Below, piece by piece: positions 18,166 to 28,154 of a DNA stretch of 64,000 nucleotides. This stretch comes from Holophagaceae bacterium. GTDB taxonomy: Bacteria; Acidobacteriota; Holophagae; Holophagales; Holophagaceae. The stretch covers positions 1-64,000 of the forward strand of contig JADJVL010000012.1 of assembly GCA_016710635.1 (NCBI GenBank). Reading direction: 5' to 3'. The stretch's first letter is position 1. Each line of letters begins with the position of its first letter. The position numbers and the translations under genes were made by a program. The notes beneath the pieces were generated by a model, which was not told the origin of the DNA, did no database searches, and was given only the letters and a program-made list of their open reading frames with translations.

Positions 18166-18663
18166 TCAGCTTCGGCTCTTCGCGAGGTAGGCCTGCAGGG
18201 CCTTCTCCGTCTCCGGGGCGGACAGTCCGGCTTCCCGGGCCAGGACCAGGGCCTTTTCCGGGTTCATGCCTTCCTCCACCACGAGGAAGCCGCAGACCGC
18301 CGCCGCGGCGCGGTTGCCGTTGCCGCAATGCACCAGCACCCGCGCCTTGGCGGGCAGGTCCTTCAGCACGGAGCGGAAGAGGTCGAAGTCCCCGGCGCTG
18401 GGGCTGCGGCCCATGGCCAGGCGGATGTAGACGACCTCCGCGGCCATCATGGCGTTGTTCTCGGCCTCCATCTCGAAGCCGGGCTCGCCGTCCCGGCGGA
18501 GGTTGATCACGTGGGTGATGCCGGCGCCCTTCAGCGCGGCGTAGGTGGCGGCGGTGGGCGCCACCTTCAGCACCCACACGCGGGGATGGACCTGGATGGT
18601 GTCCGGCACCACGGGGGCGGGCGCCGCGAGGACGAAGGCGGGAAGGAAGAGGATGGGCAGCAT
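18166..18663 (-). CDS. Exported dual-specificity/DUF442-like phosphatase
   Basis: 165 aa with a short signal peptide (LPILFLPAFVLAAPAP). The core has GITHVINLRRDGEP and the P-loop VLVHCGNGNRAAA, i.e. a Cys-x4-Arg loop as in the DUF442/beta-lactamase-hydrolase-like phosphatases rather than the Cys-x5-Arg of classical tyrosine phosphatases. The C-terminal half is helical. The gene is convergent with the Ser/Thr kinase ahead of it (stops about 30 bp apart), so no operon link is implied. The substrate is unknown. Confidence 0.72.
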   Translation of the reverse strand: MLPILFLPAFVLAAPAPVVPDTIQVHPRVWVLKVAPTAATYAALKGAGITHVINLRRDGEPGFEMEAENNAMMAAEVVYIRLAMGRSPSAGDFDLFRSVLKDLPAKARVLVHCGNGNRAAAAVCGFLVVEEGMNPEKALVLAREAGLSAPETEKALQAYLAKSRS

Positions 18664-18774
18664 GGGACCTCCACAGGGCGGGACGGAACCCGTCGCGCAG
18701 TCCGGGAACGGGTCCCCACGAGCCCAAGGTAGGCGGCCCGGATTCGACCTGAATCACAAGCGCCTGCGCCCCCG

Positions 18775-19623
18775 CTAGGCGTCCTCGACGGTGAAAAAGA
18801 AGAGCTGCACGAGCCGGGCCCGCCCCGCCTGGGAGCCGTCCAGGCCCTCGTAGGAGCTCGCCGAGTGGATGAGCTTGGCGTCCCACAGCACCAGCCGGTT
18901 GTAGACGGCGCCGACCCGGTCCACCAGCTCCCAGTTGTCGGGTCGCAGGATGTTGGGCTCGCGGTAGACCTCCGCCTGGACCGCCAGCCGCTCCGCCTCG
19001 TCAGCGAAGCGGGGGGCTTCGAGGCGGTGGGTCGGCGGCCGCCGGAGCCCGTGGAGGCGGTCCCGCCAGAAGCTCGTGCCCGCGTTCAGGGGCGCGTCCG
19101 GCGTGAGGTACACGGCGGCGGCGTAGCTCTGCAGGTCGCTGTGCCAGACCAGGGGATCGTCGAAGCCGGTGATCTGGAAGCAGCCGTTGGCGGGCTGGTG
19201 CAGCCAGTCCACGATCGGCCGCCCCAGCAGCCGCTCGAAGGCCTCCCGGAGGTGCGGCCACAGAAAGCGCTCCACGGTCCGCCGGCCCTTGTAGACCTTC
19301 GCGCTTTCCACGAAGTCCTGGAGCAGGGCCAGGCGGCGGATCCCGTCGGGATCCTTGTAGAAATTGTCGACCATGAGCACGTGGGGCGTGCCCGCGTGGA
19401 AGCAGGCCTCGGGAGGGTCGCCCGGCAGGCCCGGGGCGAGCCGATCCTCGGGAAGCCACATGGGCAGGCGGCAGGGACCGACCTCGCAGTAGCACCGGCG
19501 CGCCTCAGCGTCCCCCTCGGTCCTCAGCACCACGCAGGCCTGGCCTTCGAACTGCGCCTGCGCTCCGGCGGGAAACCGGAGCGTCGTCGCGGGTGAGTGC
19601 TGGGCTGTGTCCTGGCGGGCCAC
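18775..19623 (-). CDS. DUF6445-family protein, Fe(II)/2-oxoglutarate oxygenase-like
   Basis: 282 aa, GTG start. The DNFYKDPDGIRRLAL segment, WHSDLQSYAAAVYLTPDAP (His-x-Asp facial-triad-like) and NRLVLWDAKLIHSASSY (distal His) fit the DUF6445 group of 2-oxoglutarate-dependent oxygenase-fold proteins, several of which sit near tryptophan halogenases or in TonB regions. The neighbour downstream of its start is tryptophanase on the same strand, about 90 bp away. The substrate is not deducible. Confidence 0.66.
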   Translation of the reverse strand: MARQDTAQHSPATTLRFPAGAQAQFEGQACVVLRTEGDAEARRCYCEVGPCRLPMWLPEDRLAPGLPGDPPEACFHAGTPHVLMVDNFYKDPDGIRRLALLQDFVESAKVYKGRRTVERFLWPHLREAFERLLGRPIVDWLHQPANGCFQITGFDDPLVWHSDLQSYAAAVYLTPDAPLNAGTSFWRDRLHGLRRPPTHRLEAPRFADEAERLAVQAEVYREPNILRPDNWELVDRVGAVYNRLVLWDAKLIHSASSYEGLDGSQAGRARLVQLFFFTVEDA

Positions 19624-19713
19624 CAGTCCTGTCCTGGGAAGGTCGAGCCCATTCTGCAGGAAACGGGGGCCGGCGGCGCCAGGAAAATCGCGCGAAAATC
19701 CGCGTGGCGGGGC

Positions 19714-21084
19714 CTAGGCCCAGCCGAACTCCGCGGTGAAGTGGCGCAGGAAGCGGCTCTGCTTCCGGATCCGCACGCCGCGGACCTCGCCGGCCTTGGC
19801 CTTCAGCTCGCAGATGACTTCGGCGGCGTAGTCGAAGTGGCTTTGGGTGTAGACCCGGCGCGGGAAGGCCAGGCGCACCAGCTCCATGGCGTGGTAGGTC
19901 TCCGTGCCGTCCTCCAGGCGCTTGCCGAACATGACCGAGCCGATCTCCACGCCCCGCAGGCCGCCTTCCAGGTAGAGGGCGTTGGCCAGGGACCAGGCCG
20001 GGTAGTCCTCCGGGCCCAGGTGGGGCAGGAAGGCCTTGGCGTCGAGGTAGACCGCGTGCCCGCCGGTGGGCTCGACGATCTGCACGCCACCGGCCTTCAG
20101 CTTCTCGCCCATGTACTCGGCGGTGCGCAGCCGGTACCTCAAATAGTCCTCGTGGAGCACCTCCTCCAGGCCCACCGCCAGGGCCTCGAGATCCCGGCCG
20201 GCGAGGCCGCCGTAGGTGGGGAAGCCTTCGGTGAGGATGAGCAGGTTGCGGGCGGCCTCGACCCACCGGTCGTCCTTGAGGGCGATGAAGCCGCCGATGT
20301 TCACGAGGCCGTCCTTCTTGGCGCTCATGGTGCAGCCATCCGCCAGGCTGAACATCTCCTGGACGATGCTCTCGATGCTGCGGTCGGCGAAGCCGGGCTC
20401 CCGCAGCTTCACGAACATGGCGTTTTCCGCGAAGCGGCAGACGTCCAGGACCAGGGGCTTGCCGTGGCGCTTCAGCAGCTGGGCGTAGGCCCGCAGGTTC
20501 GCCATGGAGACGGGTTGGCCGCCGCCGCTGTTGTTGGTCACGGTCATCATGCCGAAGGGGATCCGGTGGCCTTCCCGTTCCAGCAGCTCCGCCACTTTCT
20601 CGAGGTCAATGTTGCCCTTGAAGGGGTGCAGATTCTTGGGATCGAGGCCTTCCGGGATCACCAGGTCCACCGCCTCGACGCCGTCCACTTCCAGGTTGGC
20701 GCGGGTGGTGTCGAAGTGGGTGTTGTTGGGCACCAGGTCGCCGGGGTGCGTGGCGACGGCGAAGAGGATGCGCTCGGCGGCGCGGCCCTGGTGGGTGGGG
20801 ATGAGGTGCTCGTAGCCCGTGAGGTTCTTGATCACCGCCTCGAGGCGGAAGAAGCTGCGGGCGCCGGCATAGCTCTCGTCGCCCTCCATGATGGCGGCCC
20901 ACTGCTTCGCGCTCATGGCGCCGGTGCCGCTGTCGGTGAGGAAGTCCAGGAGCACGTCGTCGGCGCGCAGGAGGAAGGGATTGAGGCGGGCCTTCTCCAG
21001 CAGGGCCTCCCGCTCGGCGCGGGTGGTCATGCGGATGGGCTCGACGGACTTGATGCGGAAGGGCTCGATGAGGGTGGTCGGCAT
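19714..21084 (-). CDS. tnaA: Tryptophanase (L-tryptophan indole-lyase)
   Basis: 456 aa, PLP-dependent beta-eliminating lyase that converts tryptophan to indole, pyruvate and ammonia. EPFRIKSVEPI, LTDSGTGAMS, PTHQGRAAE, the PLP-lysine motif TMSAKKDG and EGFPTYGGLAGRD are conserved in tryptophanase and tyrosine phenol-lyase. Two positions separate the two enzymes: here HFDTTR (Asp, as in tryptophanase, versus Thr in TPL) and VEIGS (Ile, versus Arg in TPL). Both favour tryptophan. ATG at 21084 has GGAGATC upstream. I saw no TnaC-like leader peptide in the ~320 bp upstream. Some surrounding residues (FRIKSVE, MSAKQW, NIGGF) look TPL-like, so it is a mixed sequence. Confidence 0.88.
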   Translation of the reverse strand: MPTTLIEPFRIKSVEPIRMTTRAEREALLEKARLNPFLLRADDVLLDFLTDSGTGAMSAKQWAAIMEGDESYAGARSFFRLEAVIKNLTGYEHLIPTHQGRAAERILFAVATHPGDLVPNNTHFDTTRANLEVDGVEAVDLVIPEGLDPKNLHPFKGNIDLEKVAELLEREGHRIPFGMMTVTNNSGGGQPVSMANLRAYAQLLKRHGKPLVLDVCRFAENAMFVKLREPGFADRSIESIVQEMFSLADGCTMSAKKDGLVNIGGFIALKDDRWVEAARNLLILTEGFPTYGGLAGRDLEALAVGLEEVLHEDYLRYRLRTAEYMGEKLKAGGVQIVEPTGGHAVYLDAKAFLPHLGPEDYPAWSLANALYLEGGLRGVEIGSVMFGKRLEDGTETYHAMELVRLAFPRRVYTQSHFDYAAEVICELKAKAGEVRGVRIRKQSRFLRHFTAEFGWA

Positions 21085-21404
21085 GGGATCTCCAGGTTGG
21101 ACGCGGTTTCGGCCGGCCCTGGGGCCGGCGGGGGAAGGAAGGAGGCAGGGCTCAGGCTCCGCCGGCCCCCGCGCAACTCGACCGCGCCTCATGCTCCGCC
21201 CGCCGGACCTTGCGACGGCCGGGCCGGGGACTGGGGAGGAGGATCGCCATGACCCCTGAGCCTCCCACGGAGCGCGGAGGGTCTCAACGGGGACGGCCCA
21301 GATGTGCCGAAGGTCACCGCAACGGGCGTACCCGGCCCGCGGACCCGGACCCATGCTGGGCTTGCCACACGGCTTGGCCGTTCCGTTCCCCGTTGGAGGT
21401 TCCC

Positions 21405-22616
21405 ATGCGCCCGTCCCGGCCCTTCCTGGTCCGTCTCCTGCTCACCCTCGCCCTCGCCCTGCCCGCCGCGGCCCAGGCGCGCTGGCAGTACCTGCGCACC
21501 GAGGTCTCCGACGCCCAGGCCAAGGGCGCCTGCGCCGGGGAGGTGGTGCGCGCCGAGGCGGCGGGCTTCTCCGGAAGCTTCGAGCACAGCGTGCCCGCGG
21601 GCTGCAACCAGGGCCGGGCCTGGCGCGCCGTCCACGCCCACGGCTGGTCCAGGCTGGCGGAGGCCCTGAAGGCCGGCGAGGCCCCGGACTTCTCCACCAT
21701 GTCGTTGGTGAAAAACTTGAGCGGCTCCCCGGCCCCCTACGACGGCAGTTCGGTGACCGCGGGCTTCGTGCCCTTCGACGCCGCCCCGGGGCAGGCCCCC
21801 GACGGGAAGAGCACCCTCGCCAAGTCCGGGGTGGAAAACCAGCGGGGCGTGGACTTCATGGCCACGGACAGCCACCTCGCCCGCTTCAAGCCCTTCCGCA
21901 TGCCCCAGGGCCCCTGGCAGGGCTCGGAACGCCACGGCCAGATGATCCGCTTCCGGGTCCTCCTCGCCGGGGGCGGCTCCTGGCACGCCGTGGACCGCAT
22001 CTACCAGTGGACGACGGGCCCCGCCGCGACAGCGGCGACGAGCGGCGGCTGGCGCTTCGTGAAGGCCGAGACTTTTGATTCCCCGGTCTGGAACGGCCCG
22101 AACTCGCCCCTGAAGAACCCGAGCTGCGGGGAAGAGACCATCAAGGCCGACGTCACCGCCAACGCCGTGATCTACGACCACGCCATGCCCGCCGCCTGCA
22201 ATTCCGGCAAGGCCTGGCGCTCGGTGCACGCCCACGGCTGGTCGAAGCTCGCGGACCTGCTGCCGGCGGGCGAGGCTCCGGAGTTGTCGCTGCGCTCCAC
22301 CATCCAGGCCCTCAACGGTCCCGTGCCCTCCGGCGAGGCCACCCAGATCATCGCCGGCTTCGTGCCCTTCGATGCCCCCGGCGATGTGGCGCCGGCCCCC
22401 AGCGAAACCCTCGCAAGACTGGAACTCGCCAACCGCCAAGGCGCCGGCTTCCTCGCCTCCGAATCCCACCTCAAGCGCGCCCAGCCCCTCAAGCTCCCCG
22501 AAGGCCCCTGGCTGAACTCCGCCCAGCACGGCGGCATGGTGCGGTTCCGCGTGTTCCTGAAGACCGGCACGATCTGGCGGAGCGTGGACCGCGTGTACCA
22601 GTGGAGCGGGAAGTAG
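21405..22616 (+). CDS. Secreted protein made of two tandem copies of one ~180-residue domain
   Basis: 403 aa with a clear signal peptide (VRLLLTLALALPAAAQA); GGAGG precedes the ATG. The mature protein is an internal duplication. Residues ~26-205 and ~210-400 share W(R/Q)..., CN(Q/S)G(R/K)AWR(A/S)VHAHGWS, AGFVPFDA, LP(M/K)...GPW and (G)MIRFRV/GMVRFRV...VDR(I/V)YQW. Paired cysteines (GAC/PAGC and PSC/PAAC) recur in each copy, suggesting one disulfide per domain. No known family was recognised. A periplasmic or extracellular binding or structural role is a guess. The gene is divergent from tnaA. Confidence 0.8.
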   Translation: MRPSRPFLVRLLLTLALALPAAAQARWQYLRTEVSDAQAKGACAGEVVRAEAAGFSGSFEHSVPAGCNQGRAWRAVHAHGWSRLAEALKAGEAPDFSTMSLVKNLSGSPAPYDGSSVTAGFVPFDAAPGQAPDGKSTLAKSGVENQRGVDFMATDSHLARFKPFRMPQGPWQGSERHGQMIRFRVLLAGGGSWHAVDRIYQWTTGPAATAATSGGWRFVKAETFDSPVWNGPNSPLKNPSCGEETIKADVTANAVIYDHAMPAACNSGKAWRSVHAHGWSKLADLLPAGEAPELSLRSTIQALNGPVPSGEATQIIAGFVPFDAPGDVAPAPSETLARLELANRQGAGFLASESHLKRAQPLKLPEGPWLNSAQHGGMVRFRVFLKTGTIWRSVDRVYQWSGK

Positions 22617-22688
22617 TCGGTCCCGATTCTGCATTCCAGTTGATCCATCCCTGAGTGCTGGGAGTCATACCTCCGAAGGTCTGGAATC

Positions 22689-22975
22689 CACCCTGCCCCG
22701 GTGGGTGAAAACGAGCACCCTGTTCCGGCATGATTGGCGCCCTTTGCCAATCATGTCGGAACAGGGTGCCCGCGAGCGCAGCGAGCGTGGGGCGACGGTC
22801 CCGTGACGAACCGCTCCATCCGAGACGGGCCGCGCCCTACCCATCCGCGCCCTTGCTCAAAGCTCCCCTCCCCGACCTGCCGCGCTCCGCTTGCCGGTGC
22901 CTCGATCAACCTCGGCCATGAAGCCGGCCGAGGCTGATCAAGGCACTCTGTTGAAGGTCAACGGCCCTGCGTTTT
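22689..22975 (+). repeat. Structured repeat element, copy 1
   Basis: One of two ~285-bp related elements that fill the 22617-23321 gap, which holds no credible gene. Order: a small CACCC/GGTGGGTG hairpin (22689-22707), the 24-bp variable hairpin (22715-22769), a GC-rich stretch beginning CCGCGAGCGCAGCGAGCG, a second long inverted repeat (GCCTCGATCAACCTCGGCC ... GGCCGAGGCTGATCAAGGC, about 22899-22945), and a short GTTGA/TCAAC hairpin. Outside the variable hairpin the element is roughly nine-tenths identical to copy 2. The strand is assigned arbitrarily. Confidence 0.8.
22715..22769 (+). repeat. 24-bp hairpin with variable stem, copy 1
   Basis: Left arm GCACCCTGTTCCGG then CATGATTGGC, 7-nt loop GCCCTTT, right arm GCCAATCATG then TCGGAACAGGGTGC. 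All 24 pairs are Watson-Crick except one G-T (22728-22756), which is a wobble in plus-strand RNA. The stem shares only its outer GCAC/GTGC with copy 2. Confidence 0.9.
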
Positions 22976-23015
22976 CGAAGGACCGCCCAGACCGCCACCC
23001 CAAAAAGGAACGAAG

Positions 23016-23300
23016 CACCCAGCAGTGGTGGGTGGAATAGAGCACTCGACTGAAGTGCGATGGGCGTCCTTGGCCCATCGTGCTTCAGTCGAGTGCCCGC
23101 GAGCGCAGCGAGCGCGGGGCGACGGTCCCGTGACGCACCGCCCCACCCGAGACGACCGCGCCACGCCCATCCGCGCCCTTGCTCAAAGCCCCTTCCCCGA
23201 CCTGCCGCGCTTCGCTTGCCGGTGCCTCGATCAACCTCGGCCAAAAAGCCGGCCGAGGCTGATCAAGGCACTCTGTTGAAGGTCAACGGCCCAGCGTTTC
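23016..23300 (+). repeat. Structured repeat element, copy 2
   Basis: Second copy, about 327 bp after copy 1 in the same orientation, with the same order of parts: CACCC/GGTGGGTG hairpin, variable hairpin (23042-23096), CCGCGAGCGCAGCGAGCG stretch, long inverted repeat around 23224-23270, and GTTGA/TCAAC hairpin. It ends 22 bp before the leuS stop codon, so leuS transcripts run into it from the other strand. Confidence 0.8.
23042..23096 (+). repeat. 24-bp hairpin with variable stem, copy 2
   Basis: Left arm GCACTCGACTGAAG, then TG, then CGATGGGC; 7-nt loop GTCCTTG; right arm GCCCATCG, TG, CTTCAGTCGAGTGC. There are 24 pairs, of which two adjacent ones (23056-23082, 23057-23081) are G-T wobbles in the plus strand. 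Stem length and loop length equal those of copy 1 although the sequence differs. Confidence 0.9.
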
Positions 23301-23321
23301 GCCGAGTGCGGACCGAACCGC

Positions 23322-25964
<2,643 letters not shown>

Positions 25965-26099
25965 GGGGCCTGATCCCGTGGAATCGCTCAGTTTATCAGC
26001 ATTGGCGCGGGTTTCAGGGGCCGGAATTGGCCCGGCCGGAGGGTGGCGCTAGGCTGGAGGCCCTTCTCCGCGAACCAGACCCATGAAAGGACCCCGGCC

Positions 26100-26546
26100 A
26101 TGGCCACGAACACCGTCCGACTCCACCGCGTGCTCCGCGCGACCCCCGAGCGGGTCTACCGGGCCTTCCTCGACGCCGACGCCATGGTGAAGTGGCTCCC
26201 GCCCCACGGCTTCACCGGCAAGGTCCACCACCTGGACGCAAGGGTCGGCGGGACCTACAAGATGTCCTTCACCAACTTCAGCAGCGGCGGCAGCCATGCG
26301 TTCGGCGGCGAGTACCTGGAGCTGGTCCCCGGCGAGCGCATCAAGCACACCGACACCTTCGACGACCCCAACCTCCCCGGCACCATGCAGACCACCATCA
26401 CCCTGAAAGCCGTCTCCTGCGGCACCGACCTGAGCATCGTGCAGGAAGGCATCCCCGACATGATCCCGCCCGAGGCCTGCTACCTCGGCTGGCAGGAGTC
26501 GCTCACCCTGCTCGCCCAGCTCGTCGAGGCGGAGATACCGGGTTAG
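26100..26546 (+). CDS. SRPBCC (AHSA1/ActivatorHsp90-like) family protein
   Basis: 148 aa. The sequence RVLRATPERVYRAFLDADAMVKWLPPHGF is followed by GGTYKMSFTNFSSG and the C-terminal LGWQESLTLLAQLVEAEIPG, the usual layout of stand-alone AHSA1-type lipid- or ligand-binding helix-grip proteins. It is native by its high GC. Its stop codon TAG lies inside GTTAGGC (26542-26548), identical to the integron core site used throughout the adjacent cassette array, so it marks the left edge of the foreign island. The biochemical role is unknown. Confidence 0.85.
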   Translation: MATNTVRLHRVLRATPERVYRAFLDADAMVKWLPPHGFTGKVHHLDARVGGTYKMSFTNFSSGGSHAFGGEYLELVPGERIKHTDTFDDPNLPGTMQTTITLKAVSCGTDLSIVQEGIPDMIPPEACYLGWQESLTLLAQLVEAEIPG

Positions 26547-26861
26547 GCCGGAGAACCCCCGCCTCCGGTTCACCCCATGGAAGCCATCTCATCCGGGGCG
26601 TATTATGTTTGTGTAACGAAACCCGAAATCAGCAAGTCCCGCCAATTGAATTCTTAGTTTGTCGTCGTAATTCTGTTCTGCCGACAATTATGCAAACGTG
26701 GTTGTCGCAGAATTTCTGGTTAGGCCGCAAAGTCTGGGAAGACCATCGAAAGGAGTCTATTATGAGCTGATTCCTTCAACATTAATTGAGCTGAACCATG
26801 CTGGTGACGTCACTGACTGCATCAGAATTTCTTCTTCACCCAATAAACGGAGGTCGTCGAA
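26547..26861 (+). other. Gene-free left end of the cassette array with a core site and inverted repeat
   Basis: No convincing gene here. A second GTTAGGC core occurs at 26719-26725. It is preceded by an inverted repeat (AATTCTG...CGACAA with TTGTCGCAGAATT, about 26673-26714) that could be an attI- or degenerate attC-like site, but no matching GCCTAAC box was found. A GGAGG at 26849-26853 is the ribosome-binding site of the next gene. Confidence 0.55.
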
Positions 26862-27383
26862 ATGTCCACATCAGCAGCTTGTTCAAAATACAGCCCTCTC
26901 GCTCTGCCTGTCATGTCCGAACTCGAAGCTATTGATCTCTCAATGGTAAAGATGAAATTAATGGATGAGGAAGAAGGGCATGGGTGGAGTTCAGATTTTG
27001 CAGACATAGTGAGAATCAGGTATTTGAAATATTTATGTATGCTGTACGTTTATCCGAAAGAATCTATTGTTCCAACCAAGGATATCGATCTATTTTGGCA
27101 TCAACATATACTAGATACCAGAGCGTATGAAAAAGATTGCAAACGCGTTTTTAATTATTTCGTCCATCATTTCCCATATTTTGGTATGCGCGATGAGAAG
27201 GATGCTCTAGATCTATTAGACAGTTTCGAAAAAACCAAAACAATATATGCTAATTTGTTTGGTGAAGAATATTGCGTTGATCACGGTGCCTCCGCTACAA
27301 GCACCTGTCATAAATGTTCGAGCACATGTCACAAGTGCACCAGTGGATGCAGCGGCGTTCAATGCCATAAGTGTAAAAGCTGA
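26862..27383 (+). CDS. DUF1399/GRDP-like (glycine-rich domain protein-like) cassette protein with Cys-rich tail
   Basis: 173 aa, GGAGG 8 nt before the ATG. The core carries the family hallmark PTKDIDLFWHQHILDTRAYE, followed by KDC, VHHFPYFGMRDEKD, as in GRDP-like proteins known from plants and scattered bacteria. The last ~25 residues hold three CHKC units and further Cys (STCHKCTSGCSGVQCHKCK), a likely metal-binding knot. Low GC and cassette position show horizontal origin. The function of bacterial members is unknown. It is the largest cassette (26720-27566). Confidence 0.78.
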   Translation: MSTSAACSKYSPLALPVMSELEAIDLSMVKMKLMDEEEGHGWSSDFADIVRIRYLKYLCMLYVYPKESIVPTKDIDLFWHQHILDTRAYEKDCKRVFNYFVHHFPYFGMRDEKDALDLLDSFEKTKTIYANLFGEEYCVDHGASATSTCHKCSSTCHKCTSGCSGVQCHKCKS

Positions 27384-27449
27384 AATATAAAAGCATCAAA
27401 CAATTCTATATAGATATTTAATTCATAATGCTTGGGCGGTCAAGTTGCT

Positions 27450-27572
27450 GCCTAACCACTCGTTCAACCGGGCCCAACAGCCACAGGCTAATTTCTCCTC
27501 CGTGCATTCGGTTATCACGTCTCCTCCCGCCGTCCGGCGAGCTGTTGGGCCGGTTAACGGGCATCGTTAGGC
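27450..27572 (+). other. attC site 1 (123 bp)
   Basis: R'' GCCTAAC (27450-27456), L'' TTCAACCGGGCCCAACAGC, L' GCTGTTGGGCCGGTTAA, R' GTTAGGC (27566-27572). The arms pair perfectly apart from two extrahelical bases. The long central loop is variable. Confidence 0.93.
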
Positions 27573-27581
27573 GCCATCCCC

Positions 27582-28082
27582 GTGACCACTCCTACCAAGG
27601 CCCGCTCAGTCCTTATCGGCGTTCTGGTGTTGTTGGTAGCTTCGGCTGTTCCGGTTACGAGGAGTCTTGCTCCTGGGGGCTACCTCGCCACCACAGAACT
27701 CGGTCACCTGGTATCACTCTTCATTGATCTCAACTCGATTCGCGTAGAGGCTCTTGATGGCCTCGACCCCACCAAACTGGATGTCTATTGGAGTGACTTG
27801 ACTGAATCGCAGAGTAAAGGGATTCGGCAAGAACCCAGATCAATCAGGGTGTTTCACGCTGGCGCACCCGATCAACCTCTTCCTCGGGAATACGGGACGA
27901 ACAACTTCAACATTGTGTACGACGGTGCCACTGTTCTTAAGGATTGGGACCAATTCAAGTTCGGAAACTGGCACTACCACTCATACATAATAAAGATCTC
28001 CAAGTCCAACACCGGACAAGTCATGGCCTCGCTAACCGCGACAGGGCAGGACCAATCGTGGGGGCCAAATGCGCCCAAGTAG
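27582..28082 (+). CDS. Unknown exported or membrane-anchored cassette protein
   Basis: 166 aa from a GTG codon 9 bp after the attC 1 core. An N-terminal hydrophobic segment (SVLIGVLVLLVASAVPV) is a signal peptide or anchor. The rest is soluble and polar, with YHSYIIKISKSNTGQVMASL near the C-terminus. No family was recognised. The gene occupies the cassette 27567-28143 and ends 5 bp before attC 2, the compact fit usual for cassette genes. Confidence 0.7.
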   Translation: MTTPTKARSVLIGVLVLLVASAVPVTRSLAPGGYLATTELGHLVSLFIDLNSIRVEALDGLDPTKLDVYWSDLTESQSKGIRQEPRSIRVFHAGAPDQPLPREYGTNNFNIVYDGATVLKDWDQFKFGNWHYHSYIIKISKSNTGQVMASLTATGQDQSWGPNAPK

Positions 28083-28087
28083 TCCTC

Positions 28088-28149
28088 GCCTAACCCTCCG
28101 TTCAACCCGGACCCGGCTACGCCGGGCCGGTTAACTTCCTCCGTTAGGC
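28088..28149 (+). other. attC site 2 (62 bp)
   Basis: R'' GCCTAAC (28088-28094), L'' TTCAACCCGGACCCGGC, 3-nt loop, L' GCCGGGCCGGTTAA, R' GTTAGGC (28143-28149). This is a minimal-length, well-paired site. Confidence 0.93.
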
Positions 28150-28154
28150 CGTCA

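Noticed and set aside
22734..23279. Short frames inside the repeat elements (e.g. 22734-22937 and 23025-23279) with similar translations
   Set aside because: The similarity follows from the DNA repeat. The starts differ, one begins within the hairpin, and no ribosome-binding sites are seen.
22689..23300. The two elements as a CRISPR array or retron
   Set aside because: Only two units of ~285 bp with no short spacers or cas genes, and no reverse transcriptase gene in the window. A retron-like comparison is kept only as a hypothesis.
26611..26725. A further complete attC ending at GTTAGGC 26719
   Set aside because: The best upstream box is GTGTAAC, which breaks RYYYAAC, and the arms do not pair with the region before the core. 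It is recorded only as att-like.
26698..26949. 83-aa frame overlapping the start of the DUF1399-like gene
   Set aside because: It overlaps a better-supported gene with a good ribosome-binding site and has no recognisable features.
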